Shown: positions 24,647-34,754 of the stretch, piece after piece
Position numbering within the stretch: position 1 is the stretch's first letter
Layout of the letters: each line of letters starts with the position of its first letter
From: Flavobacteriales bacterium
GTDB lineage: Bacteria > Bacteroidota > Bacteroidia > Flavobacteriales_D > Crocinitomicaceae
Direction of reading: 5' to 3'
Assembly: GCA_947497485.1 (NCBI GenBank)
Contig: CANMHB010000003.1
Coordinates: 1 to 64,000, forward strand
Length of the DNA: 64,000 bases
The notes under the pieces: model-generated
Seen by the model: only the letters and a program-made list of their open reading frames with translations
What the model was told of the DNA's origin: nothing
Databases searched by the model: none
Program-made: the position numbers and the translations under genes

Positions 24647-26537
24647 ATTATTTTTAATGATATTCCTATTCATTCTGTTTGATTTAGTAGGACAAGAAAA
24701 CACTTTTTATAGAAAATACAACCTTTATGGAATGCAGGGTGGCTTGGGCATGGTTGAAACAAATGATGGAGGATTTATTTCTACTGGTCAACATGAAGGT
24801 AATGGAAGTTTTGGAGATTGCGATACATATGTATATCGCATTGATGAATGTGGGCAATTAAAATGGATGTATCTGTATGGTAATGAGTATCAAGAAGGTG
24901 GGAAAAATATTGAACAATTAACAAACGGCGATTTTCTTGTTGTAGGACTATCAGATGCAGGGCAGTATGGTTATATGATGAGAATTAATGATGATGGAGA
25001 TGTACTTTGGAGTAAGAAATTTCCAACTTGGATGGTTACTTATTCATCGGAGGACGCTGATGGGAATATTGTAGTTACCGGAATAAATTGGACTTGGCAG
25101 ACTTACGTAATGAAGATTGATCAAAATGGAGAATTAATTTGGTATAGGGATCTTGTAGACTTTGGAGGTTACGGTATGTTTATCAAAAATATTTCAAATG
25201 GTGATATTATGGTCACAAGTGTTCAGGAAGGTTCAGGATCATTTTATGCCGCAAGACTAACATCCAACGGAGATATTCTTTGGAGTAAAAATTTTGGGTC
25301 CGAATGGCACGACACTGATCATTCCGCATTTTCGAATAAAGGTCTAATTGATGAAGAAACAAATTCGTTTTATGTCGTTTCTCCATATTTTGATAATTGG
25401 ACATGGGAAGAAGATATAATGATCACAAAATTGAATTTAGCATCTGGTGAATTGATTTGGGCTAAAAGATTGGGAGGATCTTCTTTAGACCAGTCACGTG
25501 ACATCGTAATAACAAAAAACGGGTATGCCGTCCTTGGACATACATTATCTTTTCAGGCAGAAATTGATTTGGTAAATCACATTGAAGCACCAATCATCAA
25601 TAAAAATATCATGCTTTTTGAATTCAATTCTGAAGGTGAAATTCTGTGGTCTAAATTGTACGGAGGAGAGGGTGATGAAAAAGGAATAGCATTACAAAAA
25701 ACAAAAGAAAATGGATTTTTGATATCAGCTTATACATCGTCAGCTTTTTTCGGAAATGAAGGCTTTAGCTTCGATCCTCTTTTTTTTCGGACTGATTCAT
25801 TGGGAAGAATCGGCTGCCAAATGAAGGAAATTGATTTACCAAATTCAAATGTTACAATTATCACCACTGATGCTGGTCTATCTATTCAAAATTCAATTTT
25901 TCTAGAAGAATATTTCATTCAACGGGCAAGCTACACTCCTCTGGATGATTATGTTTGCCAAGATTGTATTTCTGTTCCCGAATTTTCAGTCAATGAAGTT
26001 AGTCTTTGTGTCAACGAAACTTTTCACTTTGAAAATACAACGACAATTGGACTAAAATGCTTTCAACAATGGGTTATCGATGGAAAAACGTTTAATGGTT
26101 CAGAAAATATAAATTATCAATTTAACGAGCCAGGTGTTTATCCAGTTCAATTAATTTCCTCATGCAGTAATGAAAATAATGTTTATTCAATGAATGTTAT
26201 TGTAGCCAATTCATGTGATGAAGATCAAATTAATGAGAACGATACAACACCGATTGAAAATCAATTTTATGTACCGAACACTTTCACAAATAACGGAGAT
26301 CATTTAAATCAAGAATTCCAAGCTGTTTTCGCTAATCCCGACCAAATTTCTGAATTTGAATTCACAATATATAATCGCTGGGGAGAAATAATATATTTCT
26401 CAAAAAATTTATTCGAATCATGGGATGGAAGTTATAACCAAAGTCCAAGTTCTCAAGGGATATATGGATGGCAGATTAAATATAAATTCAGAGGTCAAAA
26501 CTTTAACGAACACGGGCGCGTAGCTCTAGTGCGATAA
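24639..26537 (+). CDS. T9SS-exported propeller protein with type B C-terminal domain
   Basis: 632 residues. The signal peptide (residues 1-19) ends DLVGQ. Repeated blades such as GGFISTGQHEGNG, GDFLVVGLSD and GEILWSKLYGGEGDE give a quinoprotein-like or SBBP-like propeller to about residue 440. A PKD-like stretch is seen at 445-535 (HFENTTTIGL, FNEPGVYPVQLIS). The end (residues 545-632) is the gliding-motility-associated type B sorting domain: FYVPNTFTNNGDHLNQEF, TIYNRWGEIIYFS, and WDGSY...GIYGWQIKYKF. It is therefore secreted through T9SS to the surface. Its ATG overlaps the HMA-like gene by 8 nt. Confidence 0.9.
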   Translation: MNKLFLMIFLFILFDLVGQENTFYRKYNLYGMQGGLGMVETNDGGFISTGQHEGNGSFGDCDTYVYRIDECGQLKWMYLYGNEYQEGGKNIEQLTNGDFLVVGLSDAGQYGYMMRINDDGDVLWSKKFPTWMVTYSSEDADGNIVVTGINWTWQTYVMKIDQNGELIWYRDLVDFGGYGMFIKNISNGDIMVTSVQEGSGSFYAARLTSNGDILWSKNFGSEWHDTDHSAFSNKGLIDEETNSFYVVSPYFDNWTWEEDIMITKLNLASGELIWAKRLGGSSLDQSRDIVITKNGYAVLGHTLSFQAEIDLVNHIEAPIINKNIMLFEFNSEGEILWSKLYGGEGDEKGIALQKTKENGFLISAYTSSAFFGNEGFSFDPLFFRTDSLGRIGCQMKEIDLPNSNVTIITTDAGLSIQNSIFLEEYFIQRASYTPLDDYVCQDCISVPEFSVNEVSLCVNETFHFENTTTIGLKCFQQWVIDGKTFNGSENINYQFNEPGVYPVQLISSCSNENNVYSMNVIVANSCDEDQINENDTTPIENQFYVPNTFTNNGDHLNQEFQAVFANPDQISEFEFTIYNRWGEIIYFSKNLFESWDGSYNQSPSSQGIYGWQIKYKFRGQNFNEHGRVALVR

Positions 26538-26550
26538 AAGTTTTTACTGA

Positions 26551-29500
26551 TTACATGTTTCTTCTGTACTGGCCACCGACTTCGAAAAGAGCATTCGTTA
26601 TTTGGCCTAATGAAGCATATTTACAGGTCTCCATCAATTCATCGAACATATTTCGATTGTTAATTGCAGCATCCTGAACTTTATGGATTCCTTCTTTGGC
26701 TAAATCTCCTTTGGTAGCATGCAATTCAGCAAGCATTTTAATCTGATATTGCTTTTCATCTTCGGTGGCTCGAATAACTTCTTTCGGTAAGATAGTAGGT
26801 GAACCTTTAGAACTCAAGAAAGTATTAACACCTATTATTGGGAATTCACCTGTGTGTTTTAAGGTTTCATAATAAAGAGATTCTTCTTGAATTTTGGAGC
26901 GTTGATACATTGTTTCCATTGCCCCGAGAACACCACCACGTTCGGTTATTCGATCGAATTCAGATAAAACAGCTTCCTCAACAAGATCAGTTAATTCTTC
27001 AATAATAAATGCACCCTGCAATGGATTCTCATTTTTGGCTAATCCCAATTCCCGATTAATAATTAGTTGAATTGCCATTGCTCTGCGAACCGATTCTTCG
27101 GTTGGAGTGGTTATAGCCTCATCATATGCATTCGTATGGAGCGAGTTACAGTTGTCGTAAATTGCATAAAGTGCTTGCAGCGTAGTTCGAATATCGTTGA
27201 AATCAATTTCCTGAGCATGCAATGATCTACCAGATGTTTGAATGTGGTATTTTAACATTTGCGCACGGGCATTCGCACCATATTTTTTAGCTAGAGCTTT
27301 CGCCCAGATTCTTCTTGCAACTCTACCAATGACAGCATATTCTGGATCAATACCGTTTGAGAAGAAAAATGATAGGTTAGGACCAAAATCATTGATGCTC
27401 ATTCCTCTACTCAAATAGTATTCAACATAGGTAAATCCATTTGCTAGTGTAAAAGCTAATTGCGTAATTGGATTTGCACCTGCTTCTGCAATATGATAAC
27501 CTGAGATGGAAACTGAATAGAAATTCCGAACGCCATGATTAATAAAATACTGTTGAACGTCACCCATCAATCTTAGAGCAAATTCAGTCGAGAAAATACA
27601 AGTGTTTTGAGCTTGATCTTCCTTCAAGATATCAGCTTGTACTGTGCCACGGACCTGTGTTAACGTTTCTGCTTTAATTTTGGCGTATACATCTGCTGGT
27701 AAAACTTGATCGCCTGTTACACCTAAAAGCATCAAACCAAGACCATCATTTCCTTCGGGAAGTTCACCTTGATAACGCGGTCTTTCAGTTCCTTTGTTTT
27801 TATAAATTGCTGCAATTTTCGCTTCTACTTCAGACGCTAGTCCATTGGCTTTAATGTATTTTTCGCAATTTTGATCAATGGCCGCATTCATGAAAAATCC
27901 GAGAAGCATCGGCGCTGGGCCATTAATCGTCATAGAAACCGAAGTCGCAGGATGGCTTAAGTCAAATCCGGAGTACAACTTTTTAGCATCATCTAAACAG
28001 CAAATTGAAACGCCTGAGTTTCCAATTTTACCATAAATGTCTGGCCTAACATCTGGATCATTTCCATAAAGCGTTACTGAATCGAAAGCAGTTGATAAAC
28101 GTTTAGCTGGCATCCCTAAACTAACATAATGGAAACGTTTGTTGGTTCTTTCAGGTCCACCTTCTCCGGCGAACATACGCGTGGGATCCTCTCCTTCACG
28201 TTTGAATGGAAACAATCCTGCCGTATATGGAAATTCACCTGGATAATTTTCTTGCAGAACCCATCGTAAAATATCTCCCCAACTTGAATACTTTGGTGAA
28301 GCAACTTTTGGAATTTGGGAATGAGAAAGTGATTCTGTATGGGTTTGAATACTCAAAACTTTGTCGCGAACCTTGAATTGATATTCAGGGTTTTTGAAGG
28401 CTTGTTTTTTTTCATCCCAGTTTTCAATAATTGCTAAGTTTTTTGGGTCGAAATTTAACTTTTCTGCCTCATAAGCTTCTTGCAAACCTTTAACTAAACG
28501 ATCTTTATCTTCAATTTTTGAATTTGACAAAGTTTGAATGGAAGTATGTAATCCATATAATTTTTCGGCAACAGATACTTGCTCATTAACCCATTTGTCA
28601 TAAGCTCGGTTATTTTCAGAAATTTCGGATAAATAACGTGTTCGATCAGGTGGAATTACGAAAATTTTCTCTGACATTTCTCGGGTGATTTCAAAAGTCG
28701 AATTCAACGGTGATCCTGTTTTTTCAACTATTTTATCCATAATCACCTTGTACAGTGAGTTCATTCCTGGGTCATTGAATTGAGACGCAATTGTACCATA
28801 TACAGGCATATCATCTACGCTACTATCCCATAAATTGTGGTTTCGTTGATATTGTTTTCTTACATCTCGCAAAGCATCCAGCGCACCTCGTTTATCGAAT
28901 TTATTTAATGCGATTACATCTGCAAAATCAAGCATATCAATTTTCTCCAATTGAGTTGCAGCTCCATATTCCGGAGTCATCACATATAAGGAAACATCCG
29001 AGTGATCCAAAATCTCTGTATCCGATTGTCCAATTCCAGAAGTTTCTAAAATGATTAAATCATAATTGGCAGCCTTAATTATACTAATTGCTTCAGCTAC
29101 ATGCTTGGATAATGCTAAGTTAGATTGCCTCGTAGCCAAGGAACGCATATAAACGCGATCATTTTTAATCGAATTCATTCGAATACGATCACCCAGCAAT
29201 GCACCTCCCGTTTTTCGTTTCGAAGGATCTACTGAAATAACAGCAATTTGTTTGTCTGAAAAATCGATTAAAAATCGTCGAACAAGTTCATCAACCAAAG
29301 ATGATTTTCCTGCACCACCTGTTCCTGTTATTCCTAATACTGGAATTGATTTTGTTTCAGCAATCGCTCTTATTTTATTTAAATTAGCTGTATTTTCTTC
29401 AGGGAAGTTTTCAGCAGCTGAAATCACGCGTGCAATTGCGGGAATATTTTTTTTAGCTAATTTTTCTGGTTCATCCGTGATATTAATACCAACTGGAAAA

Positions 29501-29931
29501 TCACATTTTTGAACTAAATCATTAATCATTCCTTGTAAACCCATTGCTCTACCATCATCAGGATGGTAAATTCGGGTAATACCATAGGCCTGTAATTCCT
29601 CAATTTCAGAAGGAAGAATTGTACCACCTCCGCCACCAAAAATTTTAATGTGTGGAGCTCCTTTTTCCTTGAGAAGATCATGCATGTATTTAAAATACTC
29701 GATATGTCCTCCTTGGTATGAGGTCATTGCTATTGCCTGTGCGTCTTCCTGAATAGCGCAATTTACGACTTCTTCTACGGAGCGATCATGTCCAAGGTGA
29801 ATAACTTCACATCCTGTAGATTGAATAATACGACGCATAATATTGATAGCTGCATCATGCCCATCAAAAAGTGAAGCGGCAGTAACGATTCTAATTTTGT
29901 TATTTGGTTTATAAGGTGCGACCTGTTCCAT
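26551..29931 (-). CDS. icmF: Fused isobutyryl-CoA mutase (IcmF)
   Basis: 1126 residues in three parts. The B12-binding domain (residues about 10-140) carries [15 protein letters not shown], in which the DxH-type His binds cobalt. The central MeaB-like G-protein chaperone has Walker [10 protein letters not shown] near 205 and NKFD near 345. The C-terminal mutase barrel has [20 protein letters not shown] and [12 protein letters not shown]. IcmF interconverts isobutyryl-CoA and n-butyryl-CoA with adenosylcobalamin and self-repairs through its GTPase. The mutase motif differs from methylmalonyl-CoA mutase, which supports IcmF. It has no partner gene nearby; the next minus-strand gene is unrelated. 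Some relatives prefer pivalyl-CoA; I cannot exclude that. Confidence 0.93.
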   Translation of the reverse strand: MEQVAPYKPNNKIRIVTAASLFDGHDAAINIMRRIIQSTGCEVIHLGHDRSVEEVVNCAIQEDAQAIAMTSYQGGHIEYFKYMHDLLKEKGAPHIKIFGGGGGTILPSEIEELQAYGITRIYHPDDGRAMGLQGMINDLVQKCDFPVGINITDEPEKLAKKNIPAIARVISAAENFPEENTANLNKIRAIAETKSIPVLGITGTGGAGKSSLVDELVRRFLIDFSDKQIAVISVDPSKRKTGGALLGDRIRMNSIKNDRVYMRSLATRQSNLALSKHVAEAISIIKAANYDLIILETSGIGQSDTEILDHSDVSLYVMTPEYGAATQLEKIDMLDFADVIALNKFDKRGALDALRDVRKQYQRNHNLWDSSVDDMPVYGTIASQFNDPGMNSLYKVIMDKIVEKTGSPLNSTFEITREMSEKIFVIPPDRTRYLSEISENNRAYDKWVNEQVSVAEKLYGLHTSIQTLSNSKIEDKDRLVKGLQEAYEAEKLNFDPKNLAIIENWDEKKQAFKNPEYQFKVRDKVLSIQTHTESLSHSQIPKVASPKYSSWGDILRWVLQENYPGEFPYTAGLFPFKREGEDPTRMFAGEGGPERTNKRFHYVSLGMPAKRLSTAFDSVTLYGNDPDVRPDIYGKIGNSGVSICCLDDAKKLYSGFDLSHPATSVSMTINGPAPMLLGFFMNAAIDQNCEKYIKANGLASEVEAKIAAIYKNKGTERPRYQGELPEGNDGLGLMLLGVTGDQVLPADVYAKIKAETLTQVRGTVQADILKEDQAQNTCIFSTEFALRLMGDVQQYFINHGVRNFYSVSISGYHIAEAGANPITQLAFTLANGFTYVEYYLSRGMSINDFGPNLSFFFSNGIDPEYAVIGRVARRIWAKALAKKYGANARAQMLKYHIQTSGRSLHAQEIDFNDIRTTLQALYAIYDNCNSLHTNAYDEAITTPTEESVRRAMAIQLIINRELGLAKNENPLQGAFIIEELTDLVEEAVLSEFDRITERGGVLGAMETMYQRSKIQEESLYYETLKHTGEFPIIGVNTFLSSKGSPTILPKEVIRATEDEKQYQIKMLAELHATKGDLAKEGIHKVQDAAINNRNMFDELMETCKYASLGQITNALFEVGGQYRRNM

Positions 29932-30043
29932 TTTAAAAATCTAAAAAAAGCTCGCTAAAATTAACAAAAAATGAAGGAATTGGAACTTGATTGTTTACCA
30001 ATCAGATAAAATATATACAATATAGTTTTAGAAAGAATGAAAT

Positions 30044-30709
30044 TTAGCTAACGTGATAATCAGAAAACGTTTGTTCGTCAGCGTAATAGTAAATTCTAAC
30101 CTGAGCAGTATCATTTAAAAAATCAATTCGACCAACCTCCACACGATTTATAACTAATCCGGTCCGTTTTTCTAGATCTGCCTTCATTTCTTCATTTTTT
30201 TCAGGAATAATCAAATCAATTCTTTCGTAATTAATTGTTTTTCGAGTTTCATGTTTAACCAACCATTTATATTCCAAAATGTAGGTCATGATAACAATTG
30301 TCAAATTAATAGCTGCCATTTCGGATACACTGACTTGATTCGATGCCAATGCATTCACAACGCTCATTCCAATAATTAGAAAAAGGTAAGTCATTTCCTT
30401 TATTTCGATTGCGTCTGTTCTGTAACGAATGATTCCAAAAATAGCAAAGAGACCAAGCCCCATTCCCGTGTCAATGTCAAGTTTCTTGAGTCCAAAACAC
30501 AAGAAAAAAGTAATTGTGCCAATCAAATAATAGGTAAAAAGATAATCCTTGCGTTTCGTTTTATTGTAATACAAATAGCGTATAACAATTGTCAGAAAAA
30601 AAAGATTGACTGCAAGTCGCAGCAAAAGCGTATAAAAATCATTGTTAAACCAAGTTATCGAAACCGTTTTCGAAAGTGGAAGTGCAAATAAATCAAAGTT
30701 GATCATCAT
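30044..30709 (-). CDS. DUF4956 membrane protein
   Basis: 221 residues. Several hydrophobic helices fill residues 20-150 (LLLRLAVNLFFLTIVIRYL, TITFFLCFGLKK, LGLFAIFGIIRYRTDAIEIKEMTYLFLIIG). The central FGIIRYRTDAIEIKEMTY block is typical of DUF4956. The cytoplasmic C-terminal domain is about 60 residues. The family is usually paired with VTC-domain proteins, as here, and the upstream VTC gene overlaps it by 17 nt. A joint role in polyphosphate or similar surface chemistry is inference. Confidence 0.9.
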   Translation of the reverse strand: MMINFDLFALPLSKTVSITWFNNDFYTLLLRLAVNLFFLTIVIRYLYYNKTKRKDYLFTYYLIGTITFFLCFGLKKLDIDTGMGLGLFAIFGIIRYRTDAIEIKEMTYLFLIIGMSVVNALASNQVSVSEMAAINLTIVIMTYILEYKWLVKHETRKTINYERIDLIIPEKNEEMKADLEKRTGLVINRVEVGRIDFLNDTAQVRIYYYADEQTFSDYHVS

Positions 30710-31451
30710 TAATTTTTTTTAAATAAAGTAATTTTTTCTTAAACCGATTGAATTTTAGTCGATCTTCACCATAAAGTTCAATTGAACCAATGCAATATTT
30801 ACTCAAGCGATATGGCCGAATTTGATTAGATTTCATCAACTGATAGAACTCGGAATTTCGATTTAGGTCCTCTTGTTTTAACTCTGCAATTATTAATCGA
30901 TCAAATTTTCTGGTTGAATTTTGATAATGAAATTCAATATTAAAATCCAATGTTAATCGTTCGTTAAGTTCTTTGTGAACCAAGGTAATACGTTGAAATG
31001 AATTCCACATTGTTGGAACCAATTCTTTATCGTCATGCAAGTGTTTCTCAAGAAATTTCTTTTGAACTTTGTCAAGTTCCAAGGTGAAGTCGTCTGTTAA
31101 AATGCGTTTTTTATCTGTTCTTCCTTTGAATTTATGTTTGATTTCCAAAAAAAGTAAATTGGATTCAACATATTTTCGAATTCTTACTTTAAAGCGATCT
31201 GTTTTTCCATTGTGATGATCTTTGAAAAAGGAAAACTGATTATCATCAAAATAGAGACTTTCGTAGTGCGGTGTTCGTGTGCCATTAATTTCTAAAACAT
31301 CAAACTTACCTGTTATTTTCGGAAGGAATTCTATGAGTTTTTCAATTGTAAAAGCAAACTTCGTATCAGTGCGATTCATTAGCTTAACGCGATCCATCTC
31401 CTCAAGTGAAATCGAATCAAAATCATTCAGAATATTAAGCAATTGTTGCAT
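30693..31451 (-). CDS. VTC-domain protein (polyphosphate polymerase-like)
   Basis: 252 residues. The VTC/CYTH tunnel fold shows basic residues on strands (LMNRTDTKFAF, TPHYESLYFDD, RFKVRIRKYV, FLEIKHKFKGRTDKKR, LDFNIEFHY, IAELKQE). In yeast Vtc4 this fold makes polyphosphate from ATP at a metal site; whether this bacterial member does so is unproven. It is soluble and probably recruited to the membrane by the DUF4956 partner. A TAnnTTTG box (31463-31470) lies 11 nt upstream. Confidence 0.88.
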   Translation of the reverse strand: MQQLLNILNDFDSISLEEMDRVKLMNRTDTKFAFTIEKLIEFLPKITGKFDVLEINGTRTPHYESLYFDDNQFSFFKDHHNGKTDRFKVRIRKYVESNLLFLEIKHKFKGRTDKKRILTDDFTLELDKVQKKFLEKHLHDDKELVPTMWNSFQRITLVHKELNERLTLDFNIEFHYQNSTRKFDRLIIAELKQEDLNRNSEFYQLMKSNQIRPYRLSKYCIGSIELYGEDRLKFNRFKKKLLYLKKINDDQL

Positions 31452-31462
31452 TTAGATTAAGT

Positions 31463-31470
31463 CAAAGTTA
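31463..31470 (-). promoter_or_regulatory. -7 box TAACTTTG before VTC gene
   Basis: The minus strand reads TAACTTTG, 11 nt before ATG 31451, so the 5' leader would be only about 6 nt. Confidence 0.45.
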
Positions 31471-31594
31471 ATTTTTTTCTTGACGTAAAATTATAAGTTG
31501 TTAAATTCAGAATTTTCTTGTCAAAAAAATAAAATTCGATTATTTTTCTATAACCTTAATAAGACTTGTAAAGTTTTTTTGAGAAAATTTAATT

Positions 31595-32101
31595 CTAGTT
31601 ACTAGAACTATTCTTTTTTGAAACAATTGTTTTCTGCAGAACGACCGATGTTGGAATTGTAATTGTATTTCCATCCTTGTCTCGCACATACATGAAAAAA
31701 AATGAAATATCAATTAATTGGCCTTCTACATCATAGTCTTTTTCTAGAACTCTAACATTTTGACCTATTTTTAGCGGATGATTGAAAAACAAAATTAAAC
31801 TTGAGGTAATATTTGAAAGGATAGACCATTGTGCGAAAAATGCGATTCCTAGTACCGTTATTACGGAAGTCATAAATACAATTAATTCACTTCTTTTTAT
31901 GTTCCAAATACCTGCCAAAATTATGATTCCTAAAATCGTTAAGAATAGATTAATAATCCGTTGCGTAATTCTTTTTCTTTTTAGATCAAAATCAAATTTA
32001 CTCAAGAAACGATTAATTGATTTTTGGGTAATAAGTTTGACTACTATTAATATTACACCAAGTATTACGGTTTCTAAAATCTGAATTTCTAGTTCTGTCA
32101 T
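31595..32101 (-). CDS. Short MscS-family mechanosensitive channel protein
   Basis: 168 residues, much shorter than the 286 of E. coli MscS. Three hydrophobic helices are seen (residues 8-27, 49-67, 72-105), the last being TM3-like. The MscS beta domain follows: FNHPLKIGQNVRV, GQLIDISFFFMYVRD and DGNTITIPTSVV, the NNLIIPN-like ending. The C-terminal alpha-beta vestibule is missing. It overlaps mazG by 4 nt. The stop lies in a 15-nt palindrome (31593-31607), which may be part of a weak terminator. Confidence 0.88.
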   Translation of the reverse strand: MTELEIQILETVILGVILIVVKLITQKSINRFLSKFDFDLKRKRITQRIINLFLTILGIIILAGIWNIKRSELIVFMTSVITVLGIAFFAQWSILSNITSSLILFFNHPLKIGQNVRVLEKDYDVEGQLIDISFFFMYVRDKDGNTITIPTSVVLQKTIVSKKNSSSN

Positions 32102-32871
32102 TTTTTAGTTAATTTATTTTTAGCATGCTCCCAATATTCATCCATCTGAGCTAAATTCATTTCCCGAATATCTTTTGAATCTGATGAAATTAATTCCTCC
32201 ATTAGCTGAAAACGCTGGATAAACTTATTATTTGTTTTAGCCAAAGCATTTTCAGGAGAAATATTTATAAATCTGGCAAAATTGACTAAAGAGAAAAGTA
32301 AATCACCAAATTCCTCTTCAATGTTCGTTGAGTTGATATCAACCTCATGTTTCAATTCTGCTAATTCTTCTTCAACTTTTTTCCAAACGTCTTCGCGCAT
32401 TTCCCATTCAAAACCAATTCCTTTGACTTTTTCCTGAATTCTAGTTGCTTTTACTAATGATGGCAAGGAAGAAGGAACTCCCTCGAGTACCGATTTTTTT
32501 CCTTCTTTCAACTTTAATTTTTCCCAATTCGCTTTTACTTCCTCTTCGTTTTGAACTTCTACATTACCATAAATATGTGGATGACGATGAATTAGTTTCT
32601 CGCAAATTTGGTTCAAAACGTCTGCTACGTCGAATTTTCCTACTTCGCTTCCAAGCTTGGAATAAAATACAAGATGGAGGAACAAATCGCCTATTTCACC
32701 TTTTATCGATTCGAAATCCTGACTTGTGATCGCGTCTGCTAATTCGTAGGTTTCCTCAATGGTTAATGGACGAAGCGATTCAAATGTTTGCTTTTGATCC
32801 CATGGACATTTTTCGCGAAGATCGTCCATTATGTTTAAAAGCCTTTGAAATGCAACTAGTCTTGAATCCAT
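32098..32871 (-). CDS. mazG: Nucleoside triphosphate pyrophosphohydrolase MazG
   Basis: 257 residues with two MazG domains. The first has CPWDQKQTFESLRP, EETYELADAI and GEIGDLFLHLVFYSKLG (ExxE...ExxD metal sites). The second has VEEELAELKHEV and EEFGDLLFSLVNFARF. It hydrolyses (d)NTPs to monophosphate and pyrophosphate and can clear damaged nucleotides or ppGpp. A box TAAATTTG lies 7 nt before the ATG, so it is probably leaderless. It is divergent from the PagL-like gene over a very short gap. Confidence 0.95.
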   Translation of the reverse strand: MDSRLVAFQRLLNIMDDLREKCPWDQKQTFESLRPLTIEETYELADAITSQDFESIKGEIGDLFLHLVFYSKLGSEVGKFDVADVLNQICEKLIHRHPHIYGNVEVQNEEEVKANWEKLKLKEGKKSVLEGVPSSLPSLVKATRIQEKVKGIGFEWEMREDVWKKVEEELAELKHEVDINSTNIEEEFGDLLFSLVNFARFINISPENALAKTNNKFIQRFQLMEELISSDSKDIREMNLAQMDEYWEHAKNKLTKK

Positions 32872-32878
32872 TCTGCTG

Positions 32879-32886
32879 CAAATTTA
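32879..32886 (-). promoter_or_regulatory. -7 box TAAATTTG of mazG
   Basis: The minus strand reads TAAATTTG, 7 nt before ATG 32871. It shares the 55-nt divergent gap with the plus-strand box at 32912. Confidence 0.5.
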
Positions 32887-32911
32887 TAGTATTATCTTAA
32901 TTCACTTTGTT

Positions 32912-32919
32912 TAACTTTG
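32912..32919 (+). promoter_or_regulatory. -7 box TAACTTTG of PagL-like gene
   Basis: TAACTTTG lies 7 nt before ATG 32927. Transcription should begin near the start codon. It is back to back with the mazG box. Confidence 0.5.
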
Positions 32920-32926
32920 TTAATTG

Positions 32927-34018
32927 ATGAAAATCGTTTGTTTTATATTTTGTTCAATCGTTTTTACAAGTTTATTTGCGCAAACAAGCAATGAGCAAGG
33001 AATTGAAATTCGTCAAAAAGTAGGTTTTCTTGCTGCTCACAAAGGGATAATGGCACATTTGCCTGTTGAGTTAGGAAAAGCGGTTGAAATTTCTTATTAT
33101 CAGCACACGCGTGGCCATAAGAAATGGCATCATGCTTATCGATATCCTACAATAGGAGCGACGCTGTTCATCGGTTCAGTTGGAAATAATGAAATTCTTG
33201 GAAGGTATATTGGTTCCTATGGTTTTGCTGAATTACCAATGATTAAGTTGAAAAATTATGAGTTTAGTTGGAAATTAGGTTGTGGTTTTGGATACACGAA
33301 TCGAAAATATGATCCAGTAGAAAATCCGAAACAAATCGCAATTGGGTCTCGTGTAGACGCAATGATTTGTGTTGGAGTAAAAAGTATTTATCGATTTAAA
33401 CGAAATTCGGTAACATTCGGATTAGATTTAACTCATTTCAGTAACGCTGCATTTCAAGTTCCTAATTTTGGTATTAATCTGCCGTATGTTTCAATTGGAT
33501 ATGGACATCGATTCGGAAAAGAGAAGCCTTTTATCGAAACTCATAAGTTTCAAAATCCCAATAAAAAATGGCTTTATAGCGCGCAAGGTATTTTCTCAAT
33601 GAAACAAGTTATGCCAATTGGGGGTAAGCGATACCCAGTTTATGCATGTGGGTTATCCGCAAGGCGATTTTTTAATCACAAAGCTGGACTTGAATTAACA
33701 TTAGATGTTATTTCGAAACAAGCTATTCAAGCATATGAACCTTTGGTGGAGAAGACGCAATTGAGAATGATTCAAATGGGATTATACGCAGCCTACCTTG
33801 TTCCATTTGATCACTTTCATTTTGTTTTTGGTATGGGTGCATACATACGTGATTATTATAAGCCTGAAGATCCTGTTTACCATCGAATTGGTATGCGCTA
33901 TCAATTTACAAATGGATTAGTTGCGAATTTCACTCTTAAGACTCATTTTGGTCGTGCGGATTATTTGGAACTAGGTCTTGGCTACACGTTGAACTATAAA
34001 AAACTGCGCCATGAATAA
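32927..34018 (+). CDS. PagL-like acyloxyacyl hydrolase / lipid A deacylase family protein
   Basis: 363 residues from ATG 32927 (an in-frame TTG 3 nt earlier is less likely). The signal peptide ends LFAQ. Amphipathic beta strands fill the length, as in an outer-membrane barrel. The motif LTHFSNAAFQVPNFGINLPYVSIGY carries the His and Ser of the PagL catalytic site; the usual Glu is not clearly placed. PagL removes an acyl chain from lipid A in the outer membrane. The length is about twice PagL (about 170), so a second barrel or domain is added after residue 205. The downstream lipoprotein overlaps by 8 nt. Confidence 0.75.
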   Translation: MKIVCFIFCSIVFTSLFAQTSNEQGIEIRQKVGFLAAHKGIMAHLPVELGKAVEISYYQHTRGHKKWHHAYRYPTIGATLFIGSVGNNEILGRYIGSYGFAELPMIKLKNYEFSWKLGCGFGYTNRKYDPVENPKQIAIGSRVDAMICVGVKSIYRFKRNSVTFGLDLTHFSNAAFQVPNFGINLPYVSIGYGHRFGKEKPFIETHKFQNPNKKWLYSAQGIFSMKQVMPIGGKRYPVYACGLSARRFFNHKAGLELTLDVISKQAIQAYEPLVEKTQLRMIQMGLYAAYLVPFDHFHFVFGMGAYIRDYYKPEDPVYHRIGMRYQFTNGLVANFTLKTHFGRADYLELGLGYTLNYKKLRHE

Positions 34019-34754
34019 ATTTTGTTTTTTTATTACCTTTTGTTTTTTAATCGTTTCTTGTGAAAAAGCAAATGAAAGGTCTTGCCTAAAGAAGAGTGGA
34101 GAAGTTGCAAGTAAAATTCTGAATCCAGGTGAATTTACGCGTTTATATCTGAAGGAACATTTAAACTACGTATTGGTGCAAGATACTGTTTCTTATGTTG
34201 TAATTAAGGGGGGTAAGAATTTGATTGATTTTGTTGAATGTTCGATTTCTGAAAATGAACTGACGATTTCGAATAATAATAAATGTAAGTTTTTACGCTA
34301 CAAAACAGGTACAATTACAGCAGAAATCCACTTTAGATCCATATCCTATTTAACATATCAAGGAACTCAAATTTTGGAAAACCGATCGGATTGGAATTTC
34401 AATGAATTGATAATTCTTTTAAAGGATGCAGGCGGCTCGATGGTATTATCGAATTTCCATGGTAAATCTTTCAATTTATTCAATTCGCATGGATGGGGAG
34501 ACATTACACTTTCAGGTTCAGCTGATTATTTTCTCGCAGATTTGAATGGTAATGGTTATTTTGATTCTAGAAATTTTAGTGTCAAAGATTCAATTTCATT
34601 GATAACGAACTCGTCAACGTTATCAAAACTTAATGCCTCAAATTGTCTGTTAAAGGCGCAGCTTAGGGCTACAGGAGATATTTGGTATTATGGTTTTCCA
34701 ATCCAAATATGGAAGCAAGAGCTCGGTTCAGGAAAGTTAATTGATAAAAATTAA
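34011..34754 (+). CDS. GIN-domain (DUF2807) lipoprotein
   Basis: 247 residues. The lipoprotein signal ends with lipobox IVSC (Cys at about residue 17). The rest is a beta-helical DUF2807 'GIN' domain: EFTRLYLKEHLNYVLVQD, repeated short strands, and HGWGDITLSGSADYFLADLNGNGYFD. Such domains are named as putative autotransporter adhesin heads and face the surface or periplasm. It is translationally coupled to the PagL-like gene (8-nt overlap), and its stop overlaps the convergent gene by 4 nt. Confidence 0.85.
   Translation: MNKFCFFITFCFLIVSCEKANERSCLKKSGEVASKILNPGEFTRLYLKEHLNYVLVQDTVSYVVIKGGKNLIDFVECSISENELTISNNNKCKFLRYKTGTITAEIHFRSISYLTYQGTQILENRSDWNFNELIILLKDAGGSMVLSNFHGKSFNLFNSHGWGDITLSGSADYFLADLNGNGYFDSRNFSVKDSISLITNSSTLSKLNASNCLLKAQLRATGDIWYYGFPIQIWKQELGSGKLIDKN

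Noticed and set aside
31593-31607. Perfect palindrome TTCTAGTTACTAGAA at the mscS stop as an operator
   Set aside because: It is short, AT-rich and sits on a stop codon; at most part of a weak terminator. No second copy was noticed.
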